NCBI GenBank assembly: GCA_050084515.1
Contig: CM114275.1
Location: forward strand, 7,626,001-7,690,000
Direction of reading: 5' to 3'
From: Blasia pusilla
Taxonomy: Eukaryota; Marchantiophyta; Marchantiopsida; Blasiales
Length of the DNA: 64,000 bases
Shown: in pieces, positions 1 to 11,825 of the stretch
Numbering within the stretch: position 1 is the first letter of the stretch
Layout of the letters: the number at the start of each line of letters is the position of its first letter
The notes under the pieces: model-generated
The model's database searches: none
What the model was told of the DNA's origin: nothing
Seen by the model: only the letters and a program-made list of their open reading frames with translations
Translations under genes and position numbers: made by a program

Positions 1-965
1 TAGAGTAGAACAGTTTGTTAGTGAGATGTCTTAATGACTTTGTTGATCGGACTATTCCGACGGTCTTCATTATCACCTATTTGATTCATCGTTCACTCCC
101 GAGTTGCACGCACATCGTGCTCAACTTTGACGCCCGTGAGCTGGATCGTTTTGTTCTACAGTCGGTCCCATGCAGCGTGACAGTTGTTGCACTTGTATAT
201 AGAGAGCTTTGGACTGCATGATTCAGAATATGGGCCCATCAGAACAGTGATCGACGTAACAGGCGTACTTGTGTACAACGGATCGGAGTTGCACAAAACG
301 CAGACGGTGGAAGTCTCCCAGCTATCCTGAGAATTCGAGAACACCATTCGCGAATTGTGCACCGAATGGCAGAGCGTGCCAACGGTTCTGTTTCTTTTGG
401 GACTCGCACATGTAGATGGACAGATATCGAACTACTCACCAGATTGAATCATCGTCTTCACTGGAGGAGACGATCGGATGTGTGCTTGCGCTCTAGCTAG
501 AGTGCCTAGTAGGCCTCATCACATGTTTTGTACGCGCCGGTGACGTTCTCTTCCCTGCTAGGAACGGTCTTTGCAACGTACTGTCTGTATGCTTTCCGTC
601 CCCAGAAGTCCTCCGGGACAGTCTCCGATCGCGAGTGAATTTGACTTCTGATTCAACACATGATCATGCAATGCCCCACTTAAATCTCCGTCAATGTCGG
701 ACGACTTTCAGATTCTAGGCTGGCGAATGCGATTTCCTCGCACGTCGCTGGTTAAGGTTCTCTCTCTCGTGCATGAGACTCTCCCTCTCACGTGCATGCA
801 ACCTCTGTCACTTCATCTATTCTTCAACCGGCCACCTCTTTGGTCATCATCGCAACAGGCCGCTGCGCTCTGATCCAACAGTTCCCTCCAATCTGGGGAT
901 CTCAAGCGAGTGGAGATCAATTTTCGTTTTGGTGAAAGCTCATCACCCACTAAAGTCCACAAGGT
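1..965. other. No recognised gene; moderate-GC unique DNA
   Basis: Short open frames occur on both strands, none with a recognisable domain or codon pattern. The longest, 773-1141 on the plus strand, runs into the hairpin at 966-1009 and into AT-rich DNA, so I do not call it a gene. Confidence 0.5.
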
Positions 966-1009
966 CCAAGAGTGTATCATTGTTCATAAGAACAATCATA
1001 CACTCTTGG
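966..1009. repeat. Near-perfect hairpin, 20-bp arms, 4-nt loop
   Basis: Arms 966-985 and 990-1009 are reverse complements with one mismatch; the loop is ATAA. Such a compact hairpin in plant DNA may be the centre of a small foldback element or a small-RNA precursor. Function is inferred only from shape. Confidence 0.7.
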
Positions 1010-2022
1010 TGCCCTTCTTGCGACAACTCGCACATTCTTGGCTTAGCTGATAGAGATAATAAGACAAAAAAGGAACATTTTAGAATTTTGAGTGCAAACG
1101 AATTTGAACGGAAGAGTATTTTCTATTACTTTATCATTTAACTAATTAATACTAGTAAGGTGTCCTAAATGATAAAAAAGTGATAATTAAAAAAATATTC
1201 TTCTCTTAAAACTCATATTTAACCGGAAGGGGAAATGAATTTTAATAGAGAAAGAATAAATGTTGTCTAAATTTTAAGATTCTAAATTATTTTAATTGAA
1301 GAATAGAATTATTTAGAGGAGAGGAATTTTATTATTCTTGTAAGGTTGAAGAAGATAAATTAAAATTTTAAATCAATAATTTTATCATTTTTAAATAATC
1401 AAATTATTCTCTTATGATATTTTTTAAGGAAAATGTATTTAAATGGAAAAAGGAAATTTAATTAATTTAAATTAACTAATAATTTTATTAGCGAATATTA
1501 TTTAGGTGGGAAAAATAGAAGGGGAAGAATAGGTATTTTTCAAAATTTTATGGAGGAGTGAAATTAATTAGGGGGAGTTGAGTTTTATTTTAAAGTGGAA
1601 AAATTATTCTTTTAAGATTTAAAAAAATTATACCTTACACTTAGATTTTGAAATGAAATATTTCTGAATTATTAATAAGCCATCTTCGTGTGGAAGCATG
1701 GGCATGCTAACTAGTATTAACTAGTCACGGACGGCCATATACTCATAATCATGCTCCAAAAGAAGAAAAAGTTGATGTTCATGCTACCAAATCATGCCGC
1801 AAAAAATCAACAAATATTTTATTCTACGGTTTTCTTTTCCATGGATGTGTGAGGAAAGATGGGTTTTGGAAATCATGTATGGTACATACCCATACCAAGC
1901 TAGTGTACTAGGGAATTGATACCTTTCCATATTGATTCCCAAGTAGTGAGTCTTGGACTTGAGTTCTTTCAAATAGAGATGGATAAGTTTGTTAGACTCC
2001 CTCCTCATCCACATTTCCATGT
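1010..2022. other. AT-rich intergenic DNA
   Basis: From about 1060 to 1680 the sequence is very AT-rich, with many runs of A and T and scattered GGGGAA-type purine blocks. No coding frame is convincing. The style resembles the purine/AT-rich DNA at 63290-63640. Confidence 0.5.
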
Positions 2023-2067
2023 CAACTATGAGGGAGTGAGTTCACTCAACTCACTCCCTCTTAGTTG
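2023..2067. repeat. Hairpin, 19-bp arms
   Basis: Arms 2023-2041 and 2049-2067 pair at 18 of 19 positions around a 7-nt loop; the core is GAGGGAGTGAGT paired with ACTCACTCCCTC. No coding frame explains it. Confidence 0.7.
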
Positions 2068-3828
2068 GGAGGTCCATTTCGTGGGAGGACCAACCTACAC
2101 TCCAATGGATTGGTTGCATGAAAACTAGCCTAACTTCCAACTAGTAGATATCTAGCCAATGATGGGTAAATTTAATACCCGGACATTATACCTTAACTTA
2201 TGGCACTTGAGTCACCTCCAAACTCAATCCTAAAATAGCCTCCAGAGACCACTTTGTGCTCTTAGATACTCCAAATTAAAGATGTGTCAAGAATTGATTT
2301 ATTGAAATTTCCATATCAACAAGAAAATTATTCAGAAATCCATAGGGCATTCTATAATAATAATTGAATTTTGGTACACCAAGTCTATGAATTGGTGTGA
2401 GAAAAACATTTCTTTGTGGATTGAAGAAGAAGAATCTTGGAGAAAATTGGTGAAAGGAAGGATTTCATAGTAAGAGATACTCAAGGTGGCCCAACCTTGA
2501 CTAGTAGCTCTCACGTCTCCCATTAGACAAATAAGATATTGAAGGTGGGTAGGAGACATGAAAGTTGATCCATCATTATGGAAAATATGACTTTTGTTTT
2601 TCAATATACATCTAAGTAACTTAGTTATAGAAAGAACTAGGGATTCATTCTGTGACTTGTGTGTTGGCATTGTTGAGTTTATGGTTGAAAATTTTTGGTG
2701 TGATGCATACTAAGCAAAGTTTTCGATCTGTGTGTTCCATCTTTGTGTCATCATAGATTTATTTTTAAATTATTGGAGAAGAGAAGATTATATGGAGACT
2801 TTAAAGTGTCCTTTGAGTGTCCAATTTAATATCATATTAATTAGGTCATTATGTTATTTATTTTTGAGATGTGATTTATATTTATAGGTTATATTCTTTT
2901 CCTTATAATGATAAACCTAGAGAGGTTGATTTTTTCATATGGTAGCGATATTCCTAAGTGATTGATTTGGCTTGCACAAAAATCAATAGCACTAGTACGA
3001 TGCGCGTATGACTCATGGGCATGGGGAAAATTGGATGCATTGCATGTGTAGTGGCATCCATGAAAAAATAAAGTGCCTCTTGAAAAATTGAAAATTTGAA
3101 TTGGTAATCAATACATCATTATAGGTAGAAATGTCCAAGTAAACACATGGAGAAAGTCATGAACTTGTATTTGTCAAAAATGATTTATGGTTGTTTGAAA
3201 TTCAAGATCATGGATGTCTCCAATAATAATACAGATAATATTAAGTCTATCCTAAAAAAAGGCTAAGACACACATGTCTACATTATTATCCTGCGCTCCC
3301 CAAAGTAAAATTATATCTTTTAGCAAACATGTAATATCCTCTAATAGAAAATTTTCACATACAATAGATTTATGTTAGGGATATTAGATTCTACAATGAT
3401 AGTGAACGGTATATTAATTATTGAAGACTAAGTTCTAGTTCAAATTTATTGGACATACAAATTACTACATTTAGTATTGACACGAAGTAAGAAATCTTAA
3501 TCTTGGATAATTTGTTAAGCATAATTATCTTAACTATGCTTATTTCATCATAATTAGTATAACTTAAGACTATGGTTAGAATTAGGGTTGGAGTTGCTTG
3601 TACATATCTTATACAATTGAAAAGAGGACCAGTCCCCACTCATTCTCTTATTGCTGTGAAGATGAAAAAACTTTGGAGGCATTTTTTTGGGATTATTCAA
3701 CCGATTCAACAATATGAATAGTCATTAATCACAACAACAGCAAAGGCTGGTTTTCATCTTCTTATAGAGCTCATCAAATACTTTCCAATACTTCCAAAAT
3801 TTTCCAATTATGATATTTTGAACTCTTG
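2068..3828. other. No recognised gene
   Basis: AT-rich DNA with only short open frames. The minus-strand frame at 2332-2670 (112 codons) shows no motif I recognise, and nothing around it suggests a gene. Confidence 0.45.
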
Positions 3829-3990
3829 CAATAGCAATTTCAATATAGGAGAGTTGCAACTTTCCTATATTGAAATTGCTATTGAACTAGTTAACTAGTT
3901 CAATAGCAATTCCTTCACTTCCATAGTGAAGGAAAGTTGCAATTTCAATATAGGAAAGTGCAATTCCATAGTGAAGGAAAGTTGTGTAGT
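3829..3990. repeat. Nested inverted repeats including a 38-bp perfect palindrome
   Basis: Positions 3829-3850 and 3863-3884 are 22-bp perfect inverted arms. Positions 3874-3911 are a 38-bp perfect palindrome centred on AGTTAACT. Further pieces of the same words (AATTTCAATATAGG, ATAGTGAAGGAAAGTTG) recur to about 3990. The block is a foldback structure made from a few repeated words, not coding. Confidence 0.75.
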
Positions 3991-4139
3991 TAACTCTCTA
4001 CATCTTAGTTTCGATTTCATGCTATAATACCTATTCCGATAAATGTGGTGTTTTAGAAAACCGGGTTTTGTCCTAATATGATTGTTACCACACTAGGACA
4101 TAGTGAAAAAATGGAAGAACTTAGGTTTTTCTCTGTATA

Positions 4140-4760
4140 TCAACCATGTTTATGGCTTAGGGTTTAGGGCTTTTGGCCTAGGATTTAGGGTTTACCATTT
4201 AATGCTTAGGGTATAGGGTTTTTTGGCTTAGGGTTTAGGGTTTTTGGCCTAGAGTTTAAGATTTATTGCTTAGGTTCTAGGGTGTTTTCTTTAGGTTTAG
4301 GGTTTTTTCTTAGGGTTTAGGGCTTTTGGCTTACAGGTTACGGTATAGGGTTGTTGGCCTAAGGTTTAGGGTTTTTGGCTTAGGGTTTTGTCTTTAGGGT
4401 TTATTGCTAAGGTTCTAGGGTTTAGGGTGTTTGGCTTAGGGTTTAGGATTTTTTTGCTTAGGGTTTAGGTTTCACGGTATAGGGTTTTTGGCCTAGGGTT
4501 TAGGGTTTTTTTGCTTAGGGTTTAGGGTTTTTGGCTCTGGCTTTAAGGTTTAAGGTTTAGGGTTTTTGTCCTAGGCTTTAGGGCTTAGTGTTTAGGGTTT
4601 ATGGCTTAGGGTTTAGTTTTGATTGTTTAAGGTTTAGGCTTCAAGAAAGGGTTGTATAATTTTTTGGCTAGGGCTTAGTGTCTAGGGTGTAGACTTTAGG
4701 CTTATTAATCCCTTAGGGCTTATGTTTTGAAGGGTTTAGGGTTTAAGATAAACGATATGT
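4140..4760. repeat. Degenerate telomere-like repeat field
   Basis: About 620 bp consist of imperfect repeats of TTTAGGG and TTAGGGTTTAGGG, separated by spacers such as TTTTTGGCTTAGGG and TTTTGGCCTAGGG. TTTAGGG is the plant telomere unit. The units are too degenerate, and too regularly spaced by GGC(T/C)TA words, for an active chromosome end. The best reading is an old interstitial telomeric tract or a satellite derived from one. Confidence 0.8.
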
Positions 4761-5205
4761 TCAAGGTTGTAAACCAATAGGTTTTGGAACTTACTATGAT
4801 ATAAAGTGTAGTCTTTCTTAAGGAAACAAGATTTTCATCTAAAGTCCAAATTGATGAATTAAACTACATGGTGCAAGTTGAAGCACGATACTAAACAAAA
4901 AAATTTTAAATGGGAAGAACGTGGAATCCGATTCCAATTGTGAGAGCTTCTACAAAACCATTTGATTCAATTATCTCATACCATATGTAGAAATGTAAAG
5001 AATCTTAATAAAAACAAGTGATGTCTCTTAATAACATTACATTTAATTGTAATAAAGGTTTATAGTAATTGTGTTGTTGTTACTAGCCATCTCTGTCTTC
5101 TAGTACTAGGTTAGTGCCAAAAGTTATTCTGGACTTTACAAAATTAGCCACGTCAATGGGGATACTTACCACCCTCTATTGCATATATTGAATTAGCGAA
5201 AGATG
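4761..5205. other. No recognised gene
   Basis: AT-rich spacer between the telomere-like field and the 3' end of the minus-strand DUF7869-type pseudogene. No feature seen. Confidence 0.4.
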
Positions 5206-8200
5206 CTATAACCGAGTCATGTGGACACAACATTGGTTTTTCACTACTATTCTTCTCCCATTTTTTACATCCCAATTTTGATATCTTCTACTTGGGGCTA
5301 TGTTCCCTCTTCTGAATGTATTCAATGGCCACCAATACTGAATTCTGAAATTCGTATCTTCACCAACTCCAACTAGAACTTGTCCCATCTTCACCAACTC
5401 CAACTAGAACTTATTTCTTTCTTGTCCTGATCTAATTATGACAAAGTCTCCAACATTGAAATCTACCAATGCAATTTCTGTTTCCTCCCTTTATAACATA
5501 ATAACTCTAGGTTTGAATCTAGTCGGCCCACAATAATGATATCGATTTGGAGGAATTCCACTTCCAAAGACAATAGGAACTTAAATTTTCTATTTGGTTA
5601 GAGGCCAAAAATCTTCCAATGTCTCAAAGAACGATGAAGCAATGTCATGGGCTATCAATTTGGTCCTATTATTGGTAGAAGAATCTTCATTTGCAGCTGC
5701 GTTGTAATTTAATCGCTGGTTTTGAACCTTATCCTCAGGGTTTCCATGAGGAAACAATCGGTCCAATTCCTCGATCGCCTTCCTTCACTGCCGTGCTAGT
5801 TTTTGGAACTCCACCTTTGTGCCTCTAGAAGACTTGCTTCCCATCTTATCAAAGTACTCAATGTACTGAGATACATCTTTCTTCACATTGAAAAATGCCT
5901 TCAAGGATGTGGGCAGTAACGGCTTTGGATTGCCTGTAGGGATAAGAGGATGTCGGGTAATTTCCTGACGTAAAAACAAATCATATTCACGCTCATTCGG
6001 CAGCCACTCTTTATCAGAACCATACATCTTGTAATGCATGATGGGCAAACCAAGGTTGCACGGAAACGGACGTGTTTGGAGAAGTCCAGACATGTCCTCG
6101 GACAACACCGGGGCCGGACCTAGGCCTGCCACGTCGACCTAGGCTCACAGATCCCACACTCGTTGCATGGCTTGCAGGGCGGGCTCAGGCGGGCAAGTGT
6201 GGGCTTTAGGCGGGCAGGCGCAGGCTTGGATGGGCAGGTGCTGGCTTGAGGCAAGCATGGGCTTCCGGCGGGCAGGTGTGGGCTCGGGGCGAGCCAGTGT
6301 GGGCTCACACCGGGCATGTGCGGGCTCAGGGCTGATTGGGCGCGGGCTAGGGCGGGCATGTGCGGGCTCTCGGCGGGATAGCGCAGGCTCAAAGCTGATT
6401 GGGCGCAGGCTCTAGATGGGCAAGTGCGGGGTCCAAGCGGGCACACGTGGGCAAGGCGCGGGCAGGTGGGGGTTCCAAGCGGGCAAGTGCGGGCTTAGAG
6501 CAGGCCTCAAGCCCGCATCGAGCCCACCCTAGGCCGGGTTGCGGGCCACGCAATGGATGCAGGCTTGGGTGCGGGCCCCGTGCCTGGGTACCAGGGCCTG
6601 CACAAGTATGTCCATCGATAGGACGAACACAAGTCTGCGGACATGGATATAAGTCCGCGGACACGGACTTTGTCGGCTTACAACCTTGGGGCATACCATC
6701 CGGAGATTTGGTAAATCACAATCGACGTGGCTTCTGCACTCCATACCAACAATTTTTCGTCTTAGGCCCGATGAAACTTTTCAAGTACTCCTTGAAGTCG
6801 GGAATGTCTTGAACCACTTGTGGTGCTAGATTTGGTGAGGTGGAGTTAAAAATCTGTGTCGCAAGATCTTTCAAGATATATGCATTGTGTCATCGCCAAG
6901 TTCGTGAAAACTTGCAAAACATAGCATGAACATCTTTGTGAGTGTGTTCGGAGATGAGAAAAGCCAAGTAAATCTCTTCAAATACGTCCCTGTGAACAAG
7001 AAGGGCCAAGTACGCCATGACGTAAATGTTTTTGTTATCTTTTCCAGAGTTGTCCATTTGTAGATTCAGAATCTTAGGCAACTTCCTTGGTCCCTCTTCG
7101 GCAGACCTTGTGAGCCTATAGGCTGCATAGAGTAATCCATCAAGATTTTTCCTCCCTTTTAAGAATCAACTGTGAAGTGGAGTTAGGTTAGGCCCATCTA
7201 AGAATTTCTGTATTTCACCAGGGGGTTTTCCAAACTCCGAAACAACTTTGCCAATGATCCAATTGTCCAATTAGATCCTTGCTTGTATATTCCTATGTCA
7301 AACTGAGCAATTGCACACGGTCCATGCCCATTAGTCAAGATACCTATAATAAGAAAAAGAGTGAGTAAAATTTAATTCAACTTAATATTCAAGTACCTAA
7401 AAAAGATACCGTTTCTCCAAATTGGATACCTACGGCAAGTAACATATGCATCCGAAAGTTCCATTAGGCAAGAAATATAAGAAATGTAGCGCCCTATGAG
7501 AACTTTAATTCCAATTAATGGATCAGACATAGACTGATCTCTTTCTCCTTAAGAAATAGTTTGGGGTGTGGATTAAAAATGGGAACTTAAGTCCTATTAT
7601 GCGAGCATGGTCAAGATAGCCTTACAAACTTGCTAACTGTCACCTATATCCTAAACCATTTTCTAGTATAATGGAATGTTATTCCGCAATATTTACCTCT
7701 ACAAGTAATTGGAAACGGTTGAGCGAGAGCCAAATCTTTAGTTTGTTGCCATGCTCTTAGCAAGCCAGTTTTGAAACTATCCATTCTGTCCTAGATTAGG
7801 CAAAGATAAGACTCGGGATGGCGCACGGATTCTGCTCGCCAAGTGTAATATAAACTCCTTTGAGACCTCTGCAGATCATCATGTTCGACAGCCCGTTCCT
7901 TAACAACAACCTTCTCCTCGTTTTTCGATGCATTATTTCCCAGAGACTTCAACATTACACATGTTGCACAACGGGAAAAGTTATCACCTGATTTATTAAA
8001 AGCAATATTGGAGAAATATTATTTTTTGATTTGATTGATAGTTGATTGTGAGACTCTTGCTAATCCCAATTTCCCTCCTTCCTTATTGACTACTTCTCGT
8101 ATATACTTCCTGGAGAAAAATTGAGGCAACCAAATCAATTCCTCTCTTCTCCCGTCTGACATTTTTCTTTCCTTTGTAGGACATCCGATCTCCAGTCTTC

Positions 8201-8412
8201 TCAATTATCAGCTTTACGGTTTCCATCGCTTGCGCCATCCTCTGGGTTTTGCAATTTCTTCCCAAGTTCCCATGCCCCATCTGCGTCTTCCCATCTCTGA
8301 TATTTCTTACTTCGACCTTGAAGCTCATTTTTCCAAGCTCCTTCAACGGCCCCTCAGGACACGGTTGAACACTCCAAGTAGCATGTCCACAAGTCTCATT
8401 TATCTTTAACAA
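5206..8412 (-). pseudogene. DUF7869-type protein gene, decayed and interrupted
   Basis: Read on the minus strand, a chain of fragments in different frames matches my recollection of the DUF7869 proteins common in plants and other eukaryotes. In order: a cysteine segment RCATCVMLKS (about 7973-7944); a YLCLI-stop-DRMD segment (about 7811-7786; the family has a YL.IIDGMDQ-like motif); the core at 7081-6890 with QMDNSGKDNKN and a SEHTHKDVHAMF segment (family: DN...NKN and GHTH.D); a DIPDFKEYL segment near 6800; then 6132-5785 with LPIMHYKMYG and NVKKDVSQYIEYF. A C-terminal VDFNVGDFVIIRSGQE segment (about 5460-5410) continues into 5403-5206. DUF7869 probably has a DDE-nuclease-like fold, so this may be a transposase or relative; that role is inference. 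Stops and frameshifts make it a pseudogene, and a GC-rich element sits inside it at about 6122-6682. Confidence 0.65.
6122..6682. mobile_element. GC-rich non-autonomous TIR element (hAT-like, tentative)
   Basis: This is a sharp GC-rich island in AT-rich DNA. From 6170 to about 6500 it consists of degenerate repeats of GCGGGCT..GGCGGGCA, about 20-30 bp apart. The right end carries TCCGCGGACACGGACTTTG and ends in TTACAACCTT, which matches the ends of the family copies at 11.8, 12.9, 29.3 and 59.0 kb. Subterminal GCCCGG-type repeats are known from plant hAT elements. The element lies between two parts of the DUF7869-type pseudogene, so it is an insertion. The flanks read GGGGCCGG (left) and GGGGCATA (right), at best a partly conserved 8-bp target duplication. 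Open frames inside it are by-products of the GC-rich repeats. Confidence 0.55.
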
Positions 8413-8708
8413 TACAGGAATGCCGTAGGCGATATGACTAAGTTCCTTTCAAGAACCTTGTGGCGTGTAAGATGGCTCGTGATGTTGGTAATGAATACGC
8501 CAACATGATGGTCCGTCAATCTTTGACCACCAACTTTGTCGTTTGGATTGACGTAGTGAATAATTCCCTCTCCGATATTTAGACATCCATCGTTCTCGGT
8601 AAGTTGCACCGGTAAAAGGACACATTCCATACAACCAATCATGGGAATCGCAACTTGTACGCCGGTGGAGATATTCCACGATGAGTGATTCCTCTTCCTA
8701 ATATCCAT
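8406..8708 (-). pseudogene. Fragment resembling a domain of plant CACTA-type proteins
   Basis: The 100-codon minus-strand frame contains ECVLLPVQ, GEGIIHYVNPND and KVGGQRLTDHHVGVFI. This pattern (leading Cys-x-LLVP, then a GxG..VxxxxP segment, a GG.PL-like segment and a hydrophobic V.V.I strand) recalls a small domain in the C-terminal part of plant CACTA/En-Spm-associated proteins (the DUF8039 type). It lies directly upstream, on the same strand, of the DUF7869-type pseudogene and may be part of the same ancestral unit. The assignment is from memory and moderate at best. Confidence 0.35.
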
Positions 8709-8879
8709 GGTATCATTGTATTTTTTTTAATCAGATATCTAGGATATTTTGCAAACATTCCCATCATATCTTGTAGTCTTCTTCCATCCGGGTGGGTAGA
8801 TGGTTTTTAGTATGACTCATCAATTATTACGCATACCCACGGTTGTCATTGGTCGTCAAAGAAAGACATAGGTTGGATC

Positions 8880-9302
8880 TCATGTGAATCGAAGCTTCCG
8901 GAAACACACCCTGAACGAATAAGAAGCTCTGATCCCTGATCCCTTCAAATATTTTAAGAAAACTTTCTTTGAATACTCTATGGGGCAATGAGGCCCTCCT
9001 TCCACATCCTCACGTCCACCACATGTATTAGTTATTGTAACTCCATTACGAGGCCATGTGATGAATGCTCCAATGAAATCGGACAGAGGTTCTCCATTGT
9101 AAGTGCTTGTTGAACTTCTGAAGACTTCCTCCAGAGACATGTACAAGGAGTCCTTACCAAGTGGTATGCTATGGACTATTCTCTTGGAATTGGTGTCCAC
9201 GATTCTAGTTCTTCCAACAGAGATGGATGATCCATCCTGTAGATATACTACACCACCGATGCAGAATTCCATTGCATGAATATGAAATCTCCACCATAAC
9301 AT
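8880..9302 (-). pseudogene. Second fragment with the same CACTA-associated domain pattern
   Basis: The 140-codon minus-strand frame contains VVYLQDGSSISVGRTRI, HSIPLGKDSLYMSLEEVF and SDFIGAFITWPRNGV. The order (DG..I..., H..PL..D...V....V, then D.IG..I.WP) fits the DUF8039-like domain of plant transposon proteins better than the downstream copy at 8406-8708 does. The frame is open but has no clear start or partner domain. I take it as the 5' part, or a separate fragment, of the minus-strand mobile unit ending at 5206. Confidence 0.4.
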
Positions 9303-9529
9303 CGAAGTGGCAATTAATTGTTAGCCATAGACCGAATGGAAAGTGGGATAGAACTATAATCATCTTATTGCACAGGGCAAATTGGACCTTAAAATCCATT
9401 TGAGAAGAGTGGCACCCTTTAGGATGTGTCCAATTGGATCTCTGGTTCCGAATGTGGCGATATGCCATCCACCTAATAAAGTCAGCAGAAAATTCAAAAT
9501 GACCTCCTTTGCGCCTCTATCACGATCTT

Positions 9530-11460
9530 GTGAATCATGGTTGATCTCTTAAGAAGAAATGTGGACTATCCCGCTGTGCACGCGGAGGTCTGAATGTCCT
9601 TAATTTGGATCTTAAGATCCGATGGAAGGGGATCACTGAATTGTGGACGAATTCGACTTTAAGATCCAATCGGGATGAATGGCAACCTCTCAAGTAAGTC
9701 CGATTGGCAACTCTAGTTTTGAATGTTACGAGGAGCCATCCACCTAATAATGTTAGCATAGAGTTGAAAGAAACTTGCTTTGCGCCTCTTCTGCGATTCA
9801 GTGAATCGTGGGTTATCTATTAAGAAGAAATATGGAGCGTCCATTGATAGGCACAAGGATGTTCGAATGACCTTGAATTGGATCTTAAGATCCCATATAA
9901 GAGTGATTGCAAAATGGGCAAATTGGATCTTAAGATCCCGTCGGGAAGGGTGGATCTTAAGGTCCTCTTCTTGCAGAGAAAAGCGTCAACCTCTAGCATA
10001 GTTCTCCGACTAGAACTATAGTTCCTAATAAAGTCAGGAGAGAGTTTGCGAGCCTGAAGGCCAATATTCTTTCACCTGTAGGTGATTGGGAACTGTAGTT
10101 CCGAATGACCTTCTAACAGATGTTAAGATCCCATTCGAAAAAACATCGAGCGCCTCGCCGTGAGACGGGAATGAACAACTTCCAGCGATAATGGAAGGTT
10201 TTGCTGACAAGCATGCAGAGGCTCAAATGTGTTTAATTCGAATCTTAAGATCTTATCAAAGAGTCACTGGACTATGGGTGAATTGGACCTTAAGATCCAA
10301 TGGGGACGAGGAAGGGTAAAATCCGATTGGAACTTTAGTTCCAATTTTTGCGGGGAGCCATCCCCCTTATGAAATCAGCAGAGAGTTGAAAAAAATTGCT
10401 TTGAGCCTCTATCACGATTATGTGAATCGTGGTTTATTTGTTAGGAACAAACATGGACTATCCGTTGACAGACACAAGGATGTTCGAATGACCTTGAATC
10501 GGATCTTAAGATCCAATATAAGAGTGATTGCAAAATGGGCAAATTGGATCTTAAGATCCCGTCGGAAGGGTGAATCTTAAGGTCCACTCTTAAGCAGAGA
10601 AAAGCGTCAGCCTCTAGGGTAGTTCTCCCACTAGAACTATAGTTCCGAATGTTCCTAATAAATTCAGGAGAGGGTTTGCGAGCCTGAAGGCCAACATTCT
10701 CTCACTTGGAAGTGATTGGGAACTGTAGTTCGAATGACCTTCTAACGGATGTTAAGATCCCATTCAAAAAAACATCGGGCGCCTCTCCGCAAGATGGGAA
10801 TGGACAACTTCCAACGATACTGGAAGGTTCCACTGACAGACACGTGGAGGTCCGAATGTGTTTAATTTGGATCTTAAGATCCGATCAAAGGATCACTGGA
10901 CTATGGATGAATTGGACCTTAAGATCCAATTGGGATGAGGAAGGGTAAGTCTGATTGGAACTCTAGTGACCTTCTAACGGATCTTAAGATTCCATTCAAA
11001 AAAACATTGAGCGCCTCTCCGGGAGAGTTGGAGACGGATAACTAGCCACGCGACTCGCAAATTCTCAACTAACTTTCTTAGGTGGATGTGACCTCGACAC
11101 ATTTGAATCTATAGTTTCAATCGGACAAACACCCTTGAGGGCCACACTTTTCACAAGTGAAGCTCTCGATTGGATCTTAATGTCTATTTGGATCTTTAAG
11201 ACTCGATTCTTGCGCTGCCTTCATGCACGAATGCCTTATTTGGAACTATGGTTCCAATTCGATATCTTTTCAATAAGCGCCATGCACGTACGAGAGCCCA
11301 ATGAGAACTCAAGTTCTCAATGAGTCTCAATCAGATCTTAAGATCCTAGGTTATAGAACCTAAGGCGTCTCTTCCACACATGGGAAGGGCACTTATGGCG
11401 ATTTTGTGAAAGTAGACTAGACGATTCAAGTGGAATTAGATCTTTAGATCCGATTCAGGC
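9530..11460. repeat. Palindrome-rich array I with a 621-bp tandem duplication
   Basis: The region is studded with the 14-bp palindrome GGATCTTAAGATCC and variants, and with GGAACTATAGTTCC-type palindromes, spaced about 50-100 bp apart. Block 9765-10385 is repeated at 10386-10990 with a shift of 621 bp: CACAAGGATGTTCGAATGAC occurs at 9852 and again at 10473. Spacers are conserved between the two blocks, so this is a true segmental tandem duplication. Short open frames here (for example 9780-10001 and 10386-10580) exist only because both copies share sequence; no protein motif is present. Confidence 0.85.
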
Positions 11461-11825
11461 TCTAGAGGTTTGCCTAGAAACCCTGTGTTGGGTTCCACCT
11501 ATCTTATATGGTTGGCTTGGTTGGATATAATTTGTACTACACCTACGACTAAGATCACCTCTATAAATCTATTCCAAAATACTGGAAATCACAAATTATG
11601 AAGTTTGCGTCACACATACAAGATTATCTGAAGGTGATTCAACTCTGTATCAAGACGATTTGCTTATCGAGCGACAATGATGAAGCAAGATTTGATGTCA
11701 CAAATTGATTTGTTAGACTAGCGGAGGCCCTTATGAGAGGGGAAATGTGTGTGGGTAGAGATCCTAAGTGGAATGGATTATGAAAGGATAGATGACCAAG
11801 AAGAGGAAAAAATAGAGGACTTATG

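Noticed and set aside
773-1141. 122-codon frame as a gene
   Set aside because: No motif, and it runs through a hairpin and AT-rich DNA.
4140-4760. A true chromosome end (telomere)
   Set aside because: The units are degenerate and unique DNA continues on both sides.
6167-6812. Overlapping long open frames on both strands (for example 6399-6812)
   Set aside because: They exist because the GCGGGC-type repeats lack stop codons. The content is Gly/Ala/Arg repeats and sits in a mobile element.
9530-11460. CRISPR array
   Set aside because: Repeats are palindromic and spaced, but spacers are themselves repeated, the host is eukaryotic, and no cas genes are present.
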